Shown: positions 1 through 11,178, counted from the stretch's first letter. The stretch: DNA of 64,000 bases from Puccinellia tenuiflora (GCA_012064385.1 QRDG01001362.1:1-64000); one strand, 5' to 3'. Notes: generated by a model from the letters alone, not told the origin. Made by a program: numbers and translations.

Positions 1-121
1 TGCCGTTTCTGGCGTGTTTAGGGCATGGACTCGCCAGAACCTCCTCTGTGGTCAGCCTCCGTCCCTGATACCCTTGAGAACTGTTGTCCTTGCGCCTGAC
101 TCCAGTGTTTTGTATTAGCCA

Positions 122-2189
122 CTAGGTCAGAGTTGTCACCATATGGTCGCTTGTTACCTCCCTAGTTCTGGTTCTGATTTTGATTCTGGTTCTGACCATT
201 GCCACCTTGTGCTTTAGATCCTTCCTCCTGATCCTTTGTTTTGTCTGTGGCTGCATGCTTGTTAGCACCTGCCATGATCTCGCTAATCGTAAGGGAACAC
301 CTTGATTCAGGCTCTCCTTCATGCGACCCAGCTTCCAGCTCAAGGGATTGTAGCTGCAATTCCTTTCCATTGCCATTAGTACTGAAATTGTTGGGAGTCC
401 TTGCGATGAGTTGATGATCTCCGAGACTCGCCTCATCCAATGCCTTGCAGACTCGCCCTTTCTCTGAACACACCGCTCCAAGTCCTCTATGGTACTAAGC
501 TTTTTGCATGTTCCCTGGAAGTTCTGAATGAAAGCTGACTTCAACTGCTCCCAAGAATTGATTGATCTAGGAGGCAAGTTACGCATCCATACTTTGGCTG
601 CTCCCTCCATCATAAGGTACATAAATTTGGCACACAGATTACCTGTGGCATTGCAGATACTCATCGCCATCTCGTATGTGCCCAACCAGGAGGTCGGGTC
701 CATGTTGGGCTCGTAATTGGGAACTTTGCGCGGCTCCTTGAAGTCGCTGGGGAAAGACTCGGACCTGATGGCATCTGACAGGCACTCTGGTCCTGTTAGT
801 GAAGGAGAGGTACCAGGAAAAGTTACCTCTGTGTGCGCGCGGGTTGGCTGAGGCTGGTTATCTGGACCAGCTAGGGCTCTGTCCCTCTCAGCCTCCCGTG
901 CCCTGGCCGCCTCCCTCTCTCGTCACTGTCTTGCTTCATCAACCACCAATTGAGCTCGTGAGGTAGTTGGTATGATAACCCTATTCCTCTCTTGCTCACG
1001 GCGCCTTGCGCTTGTAGAGTTGGCCGGGTGAGACTCGTCATGCCGATTCTTGTGCCAGAGTTGAACGGTGTCGAGTGTAGCCTACTTGCATCTGGAAACG
1101 CTGGATAAAGATCTTGCTGAGTCATTGCTGTCTTCAGCATCTCAATAGCACGGCGGGTCTCCTGTCCCGCTGCTCCTTCTGGTATCTCAATGCTCTCCAA
1201 CCTCATAGTTGCCGCATGAATGTTGTCCATTGGGTTAGAGTAATGCCCTTCTGGTGTACGAAACCTGCCAGGTGGAGGTCCCATACCACCTGCTGATCCT
1301 CCTCCGACTCCTCCTTCAGGTGGTGGTCCGTTGGTACCATTGCCGCCGGGTCCTTCTAGTGGTGGTGGTGGTGGTGGTGGTGTTGCTCCTCCTCCTGCGC
1401 CGCCTCCTGCAGCTGATGAGCTCCCTAGCCCGGCTCCTGCGCCTGGACCAGGGGGTGTGTTGAATAAAGCAGTAGGATTGACAATGACTCCGCCACGCAG
1501 GCGACTCCTCGCCCTACGATGCTGAATAGAGGTGAGTTCCTCCTGACGACTCCTTACAACCTGGGCCTCAGTCTGGACCCAGGCCCGCTCTTCTGCTAAT
1601 CTGCGGTTTGCCTCGTTGATTTCTGCTAGTTGTCTCTCCATCGCAGCACGCGCGCTGGCTAACTCGGCCGCTCGTTCTGCTGCGTTGCTTGCATTGATTT
1701 CCTTGTTAGCAGACTTGGATCAAACTGATTTCCGCCGTTCCCAGACATGTAGACTCCAACGACGCGGTCGCGTACTGGCGACTCCACGTAATCCTCTTCT
1801 TCAATCCCATACCCAAGCCGATCTTCGAACAAGGGCAAGATAGACTCTGAATCGGCGTCGTAATCTGGCTCCATAAGTGGCTCCGCCAGAGACTCCTCTT
1901 CATGGTTGACAGCAGGTTGTTTCTTTGGCTCAGCGATGATGCCGACCTCTGATGTACCGACCGACTCCTCGCCGTCGGACTCGATAACTGCTGTTGGCTC
2001 TGAAACTGATTCCGCCGAGTTAGCGCGAAGACCCGACGCGCAAACCATGCCGACGAACACGTTGATCCCTCCAAAAACAAACTGATAACCCTTATCGACT
2101 TCCTCCATCTCTGGAGTCCAGCCTGAGTCGTCGATCTCGGTTTCTCCATGCTCATCAGTGTAGACTCGCCTGATGGCGAGTTTCTCCAT
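122..2189 (-). pseudogene. gag: gag of gypsy element A, frameshifted
   Basis: Read from 2189 downward, this encodes an acidic N-terminal part (2189-about 1700), then a coiled-coil and Gly/Pro-rich linker (1641-about 900), then the retrotransposon gag core (703-about 300). The core shows MEGAAKVWMRNLPP, SWEQLKSAFIQNFQGT and RHWMRRVSEI, motifs typical of grass Ty3/gypsy capsid proteins. The reading frame changes near 1700, between 1000 and 900, and near 300, where a second frame continues with ISEIMAGANKHAATDK. The three open stretches are therefore pieces of one protein broken by small indels. A GGT repeat (about 1362-1382 on the plus strand) encodes a polyproline run. No function is expected without repair; the family assignment is firm and the lineage is not. 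Confidence 0.75.
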
Positions 2190-2201
2190 GGCCCGGCGAG
2201 C

Positions 2202-2220
2202 GGCCCCACGGTGGGCGCCA
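2202..2220 (-). other. Primer-binding site of element A
   Basis: The minus strand reads TGGCGCCCACCGTGGGGCC directly after the LTR with a two-base spacer. The same kind of site follows the LTRs of elements E (42269) and G (63770), which places all three in a related gypsy group. It primes minus-strand cDNA synthesis from a host tRNA; I did not assign the tRNA. Confidence 0.85.
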
Positions 2221-2222
2221 AC

Positions 2223-2757
2223 TGTCGTGGGGTTGTCACGGCAAGTCCTTCCTCTGGGAAGGTGAGTTCTGGGGCCATTGGTGCACGAAGTACGTAGGAG
2301 AGATTAATCTCGCCTAGGGACACGGATTTACCCAGGTTCGGCCCCTCTTGATTAGAGGTAAAGACCTACTTCCTGCTTCTCTTTATTGCTCTAGATTTGA
2401 TATCGATTACAGGGTTCCGGCTCCTCTCTGGGGAGTCGGCGACTAGGTATCTCTCTCAAGGCTTATCGATCTAAGGTCCAGGTCCCCGCTTATAAAGGTT
2501 GCCGGGTCCCTGGACTTACAGGTTACACCGAGTCATACTAGAACGCGGAGTCCTACTCTACGCCTTGGCCTTCCAAGTTAGGGCTCCGGGTTGTACTTGG
2601 ACTCCTTGCTGACGAGTCCCTTCTCCATCATGGGCCTTGGTCGGCTTGTCTCCAGTCCAGCCCATGTGACTTGATGCTTGACTCGGCTTTGTCCTCCTTG
2701 GTCTTGGCAGGTCTACTTTCCGGGTCCATGGGCCTACCTATAAAGTATCCCCCATCA
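2223..2757 (-). repeat. 5' LTR of element A
   Basis: About 535 bp, bounded by TGTCGTGG and CCCCATCA on the plus strand, so TGATGGGG...CCACGACA on the element strand. A TATA-like CCTTTATAAG lies on the minus strand at 2489-2498. The right border is fixed by the abrupt return to element B gag coding sequence at 2758. Confidence 0.85.
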
Positions 2758-3345
2758 AGAAGCATCAAGTATTTCCTTGTCATGATGAGATAGCCTTGCA
2801 TAAAAATAATTAACAATAATATCCTTGGAAAGATCATGGTTAGTACATTTAAGCATTAATGATTTCAATCTCCCCCAAGCTTGAGCAATGCTCTCTCCAT
2901 CACGTGGTAAAAAATTGTCGATATAATTTCTATCTTAATGAATTTCATGAAGAGGATAAAATTTAGAATAAAAGAGAGACATAAGCTCCTTCCAGTCCAA
3001 CAAGTGAGGATTGTCTAGCAGCCTATACCAATCCAATGCTTTCTCCTTAAGTGATAAGGAAAATAATTTCCTCATGATTACCTCTCTTGATACACCTGGA
3101 ATCTCAAACAACTCACATAATTCTTTAATATAAAGCAGATGATAACTAGGATGTATAGCTCCATCTCCTGCATAGCAATTACTCATAACACGATCAATTA
3201 TCCCCATCGGTATTTTGAAAGGAATATATTCAGTATGTGGAGTAACCTTATCCACCATGGGAGTGGTGGAGAGGTCACTCTCAAAAGCAAATTTAAAGGA
3301 CAATGTTCCATAAGCCAAACTAGTAAAAATAAAAACAAGAAACAA
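2758..3345 (-). pseudogene. gag: gag of gypsy element B, truncated by insertion
   Basis: Translation from 3345 gives an N-terminal gag fragment with HPSYHLLYIKELCELF, LSLKEKALDWYRLL and WKELMSLFYSKFYPLHEIH, the conserved core of grass gypsy gag. A stop follows that last motif near 2937, after which the same frame continues with LPRDGESIAQAWGRLKSLM and runs to the junction with element A at 2758. Downstream coding sequence is on the far side of A. The protein is therefore broken twice: once by a nonsense codon and once by a transposon. The extreme N-terminus may be non-genuine because the first methionine is followed by a hydrophobic stretch. Confidence 0.8.
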
Positions 3346-3392
3346 AAAAATTTAAGCAAAAGATCTAAAGAAGATACCTTCAAGCGCTCACC

Positions 3393-3410
3393 TCCCCGGC
3401 AACGGCGCCA
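3393..3410 (-). other. Primer-binding site of element B
   Basis: The minus strand reads TGGCGCCGTTGCCGGGGA, ten bases inside the LTR border. An identical site follows the LTR of element C (25081-25098), which links the two elements. Confidence 0.85.
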
Positions 3411-3420
3411 GAAAAGAGCT

Positions 3421-4924
3421 TGATGTCTACTACACGCTTCTATTCTTGTGGACTTGTTGGGCCTCCAAGCGCAGAGGTTTGTAGGACAGCGGCAATTTTC
3501 CCTTAAGTGAGTAACCCAAGGTTTATCGAACTCAGTGAGGTAGAGGTCAAAGATATCCCTCTCAAGCAACCCTGCAATTAAGATACAAGAAGTCTCTTGT
3601 GTCCCCAACACACCTAATACAATTGTCAGTTGTATAGGTGCACTAGTTCGGCAAAGAGATGGTAAAATGCAAGTGATATGGATGGTAAAAGGTGATTTTG
3701 TAATTCTGTAATAAAAATGGCAGCAAGCAAACAAGTGACAAAAGTGACTAAAAAACGGTGTATCAATGCTTGGAAACAAGGCCTAGGCTTCATACTTTCA
3801 CTAGTGACTACTCTCAACATCATTAACATAATTAAACACATGATAGTTTCCACAAAAACACATGCATGGTAGACATTACTCGATCATTCTTTTGTGGATC
3901 AAATAGGATGAGAACTGCGTAGGGCTACGAGAAGCACATCTTAAAGTTCGTATTCCACATCTATGGACACTTCATGCTGTCACTATCCGCATCCAAAGAT
4001 AGTACTAACAAACACCACAACCTATTTCTTGAATAGTCTCTTTCTTCAATAACACAAGCATCAAGAAACCTCATGATCTATTCAATCCAACAATAATAAA
4101 GAACAAACTCATGATGAAGATCCCTCTAATCTTGATACATAGAGTCACACACGGCACCCACACTGTCACCGAGGTACCGTGATCATAACGGTGACTCCGC
4201 AAATTATACTAGATAACACCACTTGAGCAACATCATATCCATTACACATAGGGAAATATCATGTATTCAACTATACTAACAAAGCTCATGATCACAACGA
4301 ACATCACATCATGGGAGAGAGATAACCACATAGCTACTTGTATAAGCCTCAGCCCCGGTGAGGGACTACTCCCTCCTCATCGCGGGAAGCAGCGGTGTTG
4401 ATAGAGATGGCTCTGGCGGTAGATCCCCTTCCCGGCAGGGTGCCGGAACAGGACCTTCTGAACCCCCGAAACATGTCAGCGATGGCGGTGGAGCTCTATA
4501 TCGTATTTGGGAAAATCCTTCGGAGGTTAGGGTTTTTTCGTCGGGGGTGATTTATAGGCCAAAGGGCGTCGCGAGGGGGTCTCCGAGGGGCACAGACGGG
4601 CGCCGGCCGCGGCCCCCCTATCACCCATGGGTGGGACCCGCCCCTGGCCTGTGGGTCCCCCCCGGGGCCGCCCTTCTGGCTCCGGTCCTTATTTCTTTAA
4701 TAAAAAATCCCCGTAAATTTTCGTCCAATTCCGAGAATATTTGCAGAAGTAACTTTCTGCAACAAAAACAGCACAAAAACAGGGAACTGGCATAGGGCAT
4801 CTTGTCAATAGGTTAGTCCGACAAAATGAATACAAATTATGTAATATGATAGTAAAAACATGTGACAACATCACAAAACTAGCATGGATCAATAAAAAAT
4901 TATAGATACATTTGACACGTATCA
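3421..4924 (-). repeat. 5' LTR of element B
   Basis: About 1.5 kb from TGATGTCTAC to ACACGTATCA on the plus strand. A TATA-like segment (TTTATAGG on the plus strand, near 4551) precedes the transcribed part on the minus strand. The central part shares several blocks with the LTR of element C: the CCTAGG...CATACTTTCACTAGTG block, the TTCGTATTCCACATCTATGG block and the CATGGGAGAGAG...AACCACATAGCTA block. The last 120 bases resemble 63590-63711. Confidence 0.85.
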
Positions 4925-6798
4925 GTCGACCGTCTTCGCCGCCGCCTTTGCCCGCTAAGAACAATAAGCGGAAGCGTGCTCCGTCGATGAGTACTAACCG
5001 ACGCAGCAGCCCAAAAAAAAAATGTCGCCCCTCCCAAGAGTACCACATAAGAATATTCCCATCATAACTTACGATCGTACTGACGAGCAAATCACAGCGA
5101 TCGCAAAGGCCGAAAAAGATGTGCATTTTGCAAAGAAGAAAACAGAACCCGCCCCGGTATACACCGAGAAGCAAAAAGCATGGGCACTAAATTTTCTGAA
5201 CACAAAATCGCAATATGAGTTGCACCATAAGCCAGATGACTATCTACGCACACTTTGGAAGGAAGCAGAGAAGAGCAAATCAAGTAAAAGTGCAAGCGGG
5301 AGAAAATCAAGTGAAAGTGCAAGCGGGAAAAGAAGGGACGTTCCCCAGCTCAGAGAACAGGCCAAACAATCGATCCCACCCCTTAAGGTGTTATCTGAAG
5401 ACGTTCCCCAGGTACTGCAGCAGGATATGGAAGAAGCTGCGAAGTTGGCGGCCGCTATGGGTGTGACTATTGTCGAACTGCTAGGTTCCCAAGACGACAA
5501 GTTACCCAAGGCTGATGTAGTCCCTACATATGTCCCAGGGAAGCCTTTGGTCAGCAAAGAGAAGTTGAAACAACTACCAACACAAATGCGGAATTTGCAT
5601 GAATGGTACTTGAGAGAGGTAAAGGGGGACATAATAAGGATTGTGGCGAAAGTCCCACAAGAGTACTTCTTCCGAGCCAAATAGGTCCATGTTGAGTTTT
5701 CGGAACTCTTCCAGTTATACAATTTCGACGCTCTCGACAAATCTCTCATGAGTTGTTATTGTCTGTATGTTGTTGAATTCATTGTCTACATACTAGTTGT
5801 TCAGTTCATTGCATGTGTAATTATCCTCATTATATCCTTTTGTACTCTATTATGCAGAATGAAGATGCAGGCTTGTAAAAGAAGGATCTATAGTGTTGGG
5901 TTCATTGACCCAGATAAAGTACATATAGGTACGCTAATGACGAAACCCGGCGAGATGGCGGAAAACCTTCTAAGGTTTCTAGCGGAGCAAAATTTCTGTG
6001 ACCACATACTGTTTCCTTACGACTTCAAGTGAGGGTCTTACTCTATTGTACACATTCACTTTTGCTTACTCGATGTTAAGTGTAATTGATGAGTTACTAA
6101 CGTATATATAAACATGTGCAGCTTCCACTAGATTCTGCTAGACATTCGAGTTGATAAGAGAATAGTTGAAGTCATGGACCCATTAAAGAGACACCTGGAA
6201 GAGTTTCGCGACATGCAGGATATGATCCAGAGATAATTTTCGCGCTATATCGGTCTCTTTCGTTGATTTCATGAGATATCAGGTAATGAATAACTCATTT
6301 ATTAATTCATTTTCTTTGCCGGGCAGGGTTTGGAACCTGTTCAAGAGTGTGCTGACGGGTTCCTTTAGTGAGAAGCTGACGTTTACTCCGGTCTCGGTAA
6401 GTAGTACGAGATATGTCCGCGCATTCTAGTTTCAATACAGTTATGATGCTAGATTATTATTTTGATTGAATTCTATTCTCGTAAAGTGCGTGAGGCAGCC
6501 ACCGGGGACATATCTATGTGGATACTACGTTTGTGAGTTCATTCGCATGTTTACCACTAAGCACAAAGATTATAGAGTCGACGTAAACAATACATTCACA
6601 ATATTATTTTATTACCGTCACTTTTTTTATCATGATTGATGTTCATATTGATTTCTTTTTCTTATATAGTTCAAGAGAATGTGGGATAAGTTCCTACCAG
6701 ATCAACGCGTACTAGGAATTGCAGAGGAACTGGCGGGATTTTTTATGACAGAGATGGTAGACGACGCCGGAGAATTTAGTGTGAATAGGCGCTACTGA
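4925..6798 (+). pseudogene. CACTA ORF2 with Ulp1-like protease domain, decayed
   Basis: Same exon plan as ORF2 at 58369-62176. Exons by homology and splice sites: 4925-5764, 5858-6028, 6122-6232, 6327-6396, 6487-6582 and 6670-6798. The C-terminal exons encode the core of a C48 cysteine protease: an FH dipeptide, VEVMDPL with the Asp, and YLCGYYVCEFIR with the Cys. Lesions: a frameshift at the ten-A tract ending near 5021, a TAG after RAK (5682-5684), a TAG directly after FH (6129-6131, probably from TGG), and loss of one GT donor (AT at 6233). The function of ORF2 proteins in CACTA elements is not settled; a protease role is inferred from the domain. Not functional as read. Confidence 0.75.
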
Positions 6799-7009
6799 TG
6801 ATCTCCGGCCGTGTAATCGAATAGACGGGCTTAGTCCCGGTAATTGTGATCTCCATGTAATTGTATATATTTGTATGCTCGATCGCAAGACAAGTTATCT
6901 TATATATATGCACGAACGTGTACGCGTAGAAATATACGAAAACTATTTTGAAACGAAGAAAGAAATAAATAAAAGAAAACAAAATGAATTCTTTGCCGCG
7001 GCACAGAAA

Positions 7010-7237
7010 GTGCCCAAATTCCTGCCGCGGCAGAGAACCATTAGTCGCGGGCCGTTATTCGAACCGGGACTAAAGGGGCTGCCCCTGGTGCGCTCCGCGG
7101 TGGCCACGTTTGGTCCCGGCTGGTAACCGGGCCGGGACTAAAGGCTAGGCCTTTAGTCCCGCTTGGCTAGTCCCGGTTCGCCAACCGGGACTAAAGCCCC
7201 TCACGGGCCGGGACAGAAAGGCATGTCTCCAATAGTG
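7010..7237 (+). repeat. CACTA right subterminal repeats and terminus
   Basis: Contains inverted and direct copies of the CCGGGACTAAAG / CTTTAGTCCCGG motif, closing with GGCATGTCTCCAATAGTG. In characterised CACTA elements the subterminal repeats bind the transposase or its partner. Before them, a GCCGCGGC-type repeat occurs at about 6996 and 7024. Confidence 0.8.
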
Positions 7238-7294
7238 CTCATACAACGGCCTACTTCCAATCGAAAAAGTTGTATCCTAAATACGCGTAAACAA

Positions 7295-7390
7295 GAGTAA
7301 ATAGCACCGGTGGTCACTGATGTGGTTCGGCGGGTGCACTAAGGTCACCAACTTGAACAAGCGTGTGCACTTTACTCTCTGCGGACTGTT
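7295..7390 (+). repeat. Left TIR of Pack-MULE
   Basis: Matches the reverse complement of about 10900-10999 with scattered mismatches and small indels. The outermost 12 bases are the best conserved. Confidence 0.8.
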
Positions 7391-7439
7391 ATTTTTGCAA
7401 ATAACACCTTCGATTTATTTGTTTCTATTAGAAAGGCCC

Positions 7440-8640
7440 AGTCAGCTATTTCTCTTTCGTCTTCAATTCCCGTAGAGGAGCCGATGCTGCTATAGCAAGA
7501 GCATACAAGGAATTCATGTTCCCCACGATGTCACTGCTTCAGCTCCTCAACAGCCACCATCGCCACGACAATGGGGTCTCGCCGTCGTCCTCGCTTCCGG
7601 TGGCATGGCTGCTCTCGTCGCCCATCTGCCCCAGCTTCTCTGTTGTGGGCTATGTCGCGTCACTGTGGTACGCGATGCGCGGAGCGTGTTGCTAATCTAC
7701 CCTGAGCAACCACGCCGGCGAGTTCGAGAAGGAGGAGGAGCTGATGGACAGCCTCTGGGAGGACCTGATCAATGACTAGGCGCTGGCCGGAGGGAAGAAT
7801 AGTATGTTTGTCACCTCCCTAGACGTGTCGCGTTGGCACTCCGTCGATGTCCCGGGCCACTTCGTCGATAGGAGGTGGCCGATGACCCAACGAAGGCGTG
7901 TGAGGCTGTCGCGGCTATGCTCACATCGTCAAGGAGCTCCTGGAGATCCCCCGTGATCGACATAGCGCCGCCCTGTGCCAGCTGCAGCATGGCGGATATC
8001 GTGCGGGAGTGGGTGATCTTCAAGATGGTGAACCACGACATGCCAGCCGAGGCCGTCTTTGAGCTGCAGCTCCTTCTGTATCCTGTGCACAGAGAACATG
8101 GTCGGCATCCCATAGCGCGCCCCCGTCGGCATTGTGCTCGTACTCGTTGATGTGGGCCGACCTCTTCGAGCTCCGATTTCATGTTTGTTAGCTCTGGATT
8201 GTTGTCTTGATACTAGCCAAAAAAGTAATCGAGTTAGTTCTCCTATAGTCGTCGGCATGGAGGTCATCTTCCCCGACTCCGGCTCTAGACGCCGCCACAT
8301 CTATCTCCTAAACGACGTTACCAAAGACTTCCTTGTTGGTTCCACAACTCCCTCGTGACTCCAGGAAGCTGTAGGCGAAGCCTCGAAGAGCCTAGCATCT
8401 TGGAGTCACTCCTCCACGTCGCCGTGCTCCGGATGTCGTTGCCGACGTCCACAACATCGCCTCCGTGTGTCCCCTATGCCGCATACCAGCCCATCGAGTT
8501 CCTGTTCGATTACGTCCGCAGGGCATAGTGGTGGCGCGGAGGAGCTCCAGGTCGACGGTGGCCCTGGGGCGCAAGAGCGGCACGGTTGAGGCTGCCTACG
8601 CTGTTGCGCTTGTTCCCTGGATGCATATTTTGTTAGATAT
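7440..8640. pseudogene. GC-rich gene-derived sequence inside Pack-MULE
   Basis: This stretch is markedly GC-rich against AT-rich surroundings and has codon-like structure on the plus strand. One frame from about 7516 reads MFPTMSLLQLLNS, later GEFEKEEELMDSLWEDL, interrupted by stops near 7691 and 7777. A second block near 8250 reads MEVIFPDSGSRRRHIYLLND. I do not recognise either. The pattern fits exonic fragments of one or more host genes captured by the MULE and since decayed. Captured fragments often come from unlinked genes, so blocks at 7500-7790, 7860-8150 and 8240-8620 may have different donors. No intact ORF is supported on either strand. Confidence 0.45.
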
Positions 8641-8745
8641 TTTATTTCTTTCCTCCTCGCTGATAGGTGGGATCACATTACGGAAAAAGGAAGGCTGGAT
8701 ACAGAACTTAGAAAAATTAATCGAAGGTGTTATTTTTTTACCAAG

Positions 8746-8844
8746 CACTACAAGAAATTTGTTGATTAGTGACCCTCCGTTATGACTATTTTTGACTAAA
8801 TGGTCGCAAACAGAGGGTCACTAATCAACACATTTCTTGTAGTG
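8746..8844. mobile_element. 99-bp CACTA-type MITE
   Basis: A near-perfect palindrome: CACTACAAGAAATTTGTTGA at the left and its inverse ending TTTCTTGTAGTG at the right, with TIRs of about 30 bp and a short centre. It is flanked by AAG on both sides (8743-8745 and 8845-8847), a 3-bp TSD typical of CACTA elements. It marks a later insertion inside the Pack-MULE, at the border between the GC-rich part and the LINE relic. Confidence 0.85.
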
Positions 8845-8847
8845 AAG

Positions 8848-10770
8848 AACTGTAGGGCAACAACCCCACTATCCATGATTGCATTGCATGGGCATATGAG
8901 TATATCTTTCAGTGTCAAGCCTCAAAAACTCCTGTGATCATTGTCAAATTGGATTTCGCTAAAGCTTTTGACACTATAGTGCATGAGGCAATTTAATGGT
9001 TCTTGAACACAAGAAGTTTGACAGGAAATAGTTGAGTTTGGTCAGAGCTGTTCCCACTTCTGGTTCCTCTTCCATTTTGATCAATGGGGTGCCTGGAATG
9101 CAATTTTTGTGTAGGAGTGGGGTCAGGCACGGTGATCATCTGTCTCATCTTCTATATGTTTTTGGGGATGATTTGCTGCAATCGGCCATTAATGATTACT
9201 TGCAGCAAGGAAGATTAAGAAGACCTATTAATACTCTTGATCCTGACTTTCTAGTGGTTCAGTATGCTGATGATACAATTTTAATTCTTCCAGCTGAGAT
9301 CGATCAGGTTATGATTTTAAAGGAGGTGCTTCAAAAGTTTTCTTTAAGCACTGGTTTAAGAATTAACTATCTTAAATCATTGATTGTGCTAGTCAATGTG
9401 TCGGCTGAGGTCACGAGTTCCCTTGCAACAGTTTTGGTTGTTAGATTGGATCAATGCATTTCCCTCATCTAGGGTTTGTCAATGTGAACAACTAAGCCTT
9501 GCATACAGGCCCATTGTGGAAAAATTAAAAAGGAGGTTGACAACAACATCCATCTTTTTGTCACAAGGGGCAAGACTGCAATTAGTTAACTCTGCACTTT
9601 CTTCTATGCCCATTTATTATTTACTCTCCTTGAAGCTGCCGGATGGGTTGATCAAGCAAATGGATAGGATATTGAGGCAGTGCTTATGGAGGGATATTGA
9701 TGGACCAAAACAATCTCTGGCTGCTTGGGGGATGGTATGCAAGCCCAAGAGGAATGGTGGCTTAGGGATTGTTAATTTCTCCAAGAAGAATGATGCTTTG
9801 CTGATGAAACAATTAGATAAATTTTTATAATAAAGCTGAAGTTCCTTGGGTCAATTTAATATGGGAAACATATTACCAGGACACCATCCCTCATACCATG
9901 GCTTTGAAGGGCTCATTCTGGTGGCGTGGCATTTTGAAACTCGAAGAGAAATTCAGAGAAGTGTCTTGTATCTCACCTGGAGTAGGGGATTCTTTCCTGT
10001 TTTGGACTCATCACTAGATGTTTCTAGGCTCTGCTCTTACCTCTACGTGATCGTTTCCCAAGATTGTTCTCTTTTGTGTTGGATCATACGCTCTCTGTTG
10101 CAGAGGTTTTTTCTACACCTGACAGATCCGAATTGTTTCATCTGCCAATGTCAGCCCAAGCATAAGAGGAATTTGCTTTCATTCAGGATGCAATGATGAA
10201 CAACCCCTTGTCTCTCAAGGTTATAAATCGGCTAAGTTTTATACTTTTATGCATTCACACATTATGGTGTCGCCTATTTATAAGCTTATTTGGCAATCTG
10301 CTTGAAAACCAAGATGTTTGCCTGGTTGTTGCTCTCTGATCGGTTGAACACAAGGTACATGTTGCAGCGTCGACATTGGAATGTTACAGATAGGACACAC
10401 CGTGAATTGTGTGCTACTAATGCTTATGAGGACATATTCCATCTCTTTTGCAACTGTAGCTTCAGTCAGAGAGTGTGGAACAATCTGCAACTAAATTGGT
10501 CTCCAGGTGATAGCATCCAGGCTATTGTCTTGTCAACAAGAAGAGAATTGGCCAAGCCTTACTTCATGGAAATCCTGATCACTGCTTGCTGGAATATTTA
10601 GTTAACCGGGAATGACAAGATCTATTGGAGTGAGGGGCCCAGTTTTGCTAAGTGGAGGAGCAAGTTTGTTCATGATACGACCCCGCTAAATTATAGGATC
10701 AAGAAAAAACACCTGGATAGCCTTAGGTGCTGGGTCACTAGCTTACTGTAGCTTTGTATATAAAGATGGT
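8848..10770 (+). pseudogene. Non-LTR (LINE, L1-like) reverse transcriptase relic
   Basis: Plus-strand fragments of a plant LINE ORF2. Near 8945 one frame reads KLDFAKAFDTIVHEA (RT palm start). 9032-9472 holds LINGVPGMQFLCRSGVRHGD and the catalytic VVQYADDTILIL. 9396-9830 holds the thumb region with RLQLVNSALSSMPIYYL. 10290-10601 holds a C-terminal zf-RVT-type region (KMFAWLLLSDRLNTR, then CATNAYEDIFHLFCNC). The frame changes near 9450 and 9830 and several stops intervene, so no enzyme can be made. The endonuclease half and a poly-A tail are not seen. Its location inside the MULE TIRs means it was either captured or inserted there. Confidence 0.8.
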
Positions 10771-10999
10771 AGGTTTTTTCCTTCTCTTCCTTTTTTTGAG
10801 GTTTAATAAAATTAACTATCCGCAGCGAGCACACTTGAGCCACACGTGATTCTTCTCGGTCAAAAACTAGCCAACAAACGGACAAGTGATCAAAGTGCAC
10901 ACGTTTGTTCAGTTTGGTGACGGGTTCACCAGTTTTCCCAGATGAGTGACTTAACTGCACCCACCGAACCACTTTAGTGACCGCCAATGCTATTTACTC
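10771..10999 (-). repeat. Right end of Pack-MULE including TIR
   Basis: From about 10820 the sequence is the inverted counterpart of 7295-7440: CACCCACCGAACCACTTTAG and GCTATTTACTC are the clearest matches. Confidence 0.8.
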
Positions 11000-11008
11000 C
11001 GTAAACAA

Positions 11009-11178
11009 TATACTCCATCCATTATCGAATGTTAGATAATACCCCGTACGTGGTCATGAGAATACAATGCTACAACAGAAGATTCATAAAGCTGTGCAGA
11101 CACGTTATAAAAGTAGTTAATCTAGTAATTGAATCTTTAATTCTAAACTGGCCTGGATAAAGAGCTTCTTTATATATA
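11009..11178. other. Unassigned intergenic sequence
   Basis: AT-rich single-copy-looking sequence between the Pack-MULE TSD and a Stowaway-like element. No ORF or repeat was recognised. Confidence 0.4.

Larger units (their letters stand above)
1..2757 (-). mobile_element. Ty3/gypsy element A, 5' part (cut by window edge)
   Basis: A minus-strand LTR retrotransposon whose 5' LTR (2223-2757), primer-binding site and broken gag are visible; pol and the 3' LTR lie left of the window. The order LTR, two-base spacer, PBS, leader and gag on the minus strand is diagnostic. The gag core and leader resemble grass gypsy elements of the Tat/Retand type, though that lineage call is inference. The LTR ends abruptly inside the gag of element B at 2758, so A inserted into B after B was in place. 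Its own TSD cannot be checked because the other end is outside the window. Confidence 0.85.
2758..4924 (-). mobile_element. Ty3/gypsy element B, 5' part (interrupted by A)
   Basis: A minus-strand element with its 5' LTR at 3421-4924, PBS at 3393-3410 and the start of gag at 3345-2758, where element A cuts it. The rest lies left of A, outside the window. Its right border falls directly on CACTA ORF2 coding sequence at 4925, so B inserted into that CACTA element. The PBS and the gag type suit an Athila-like grass gypsy family; this is inference. Confidence 0.8.
4925..7237 (+). mobile_element. CACTA (EnSpm) transposon, 3' remnant
   Basis: The right end of a CACTA element: a decayed ORF2 gene (4925-6798), then subterminal TTTAGTCCCGG-type repeats and a terminus whose reverse complement is CACTATTGGAGACATG, ending at 7237. 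The left part is missing because element B was inserted at 4925 and the remainder is outside the window. The three bases after the end are CTC, the expected TSD, but the partner is not visible. It is a relative, not a copy, of the CACTA element at 49889. Confidence 0.85.
7295..10999. mobile_element. Mutator-like Pack-MULE (3.7 kb, 9-bp TSD)
   Basis: Terminal inverted repeats of about 100 bp face each other: the left starts GAGTAAATAGCACCGGTGGT and the right ends AATGCTATTTACTC, with matching GGTTCGG(C/T)GGGTGCA and AACGTGTGCACTTT-type blocks further in. The nine bases CGTAAACAA occur directly before (7286-7294) and after (11000-11008), a perfect TSD of the length expected for Mutator-like elements. 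There is no MULE transposase inside. The interior holds GC-rich gene-like sequence, a nested CACTA MITE and a LINE relic, so it is a non-autonomous carrier of foreign sequence. Confidence 0.85.

Noticed and set aside
871..1641. Plus-strand ORFs (about 1114-1525) opposite the gag linker
   Set aside because: They are antisense shadows of the Gly/Pro-rich gag linker; the minus strand connects to gag core motifs and the plus strand does not.
7875..8358. A host gene on either strand
   Set aside because: Only short frames of comparable length on both strands, stops within the best frame, and the region lies between MULE TIRs.
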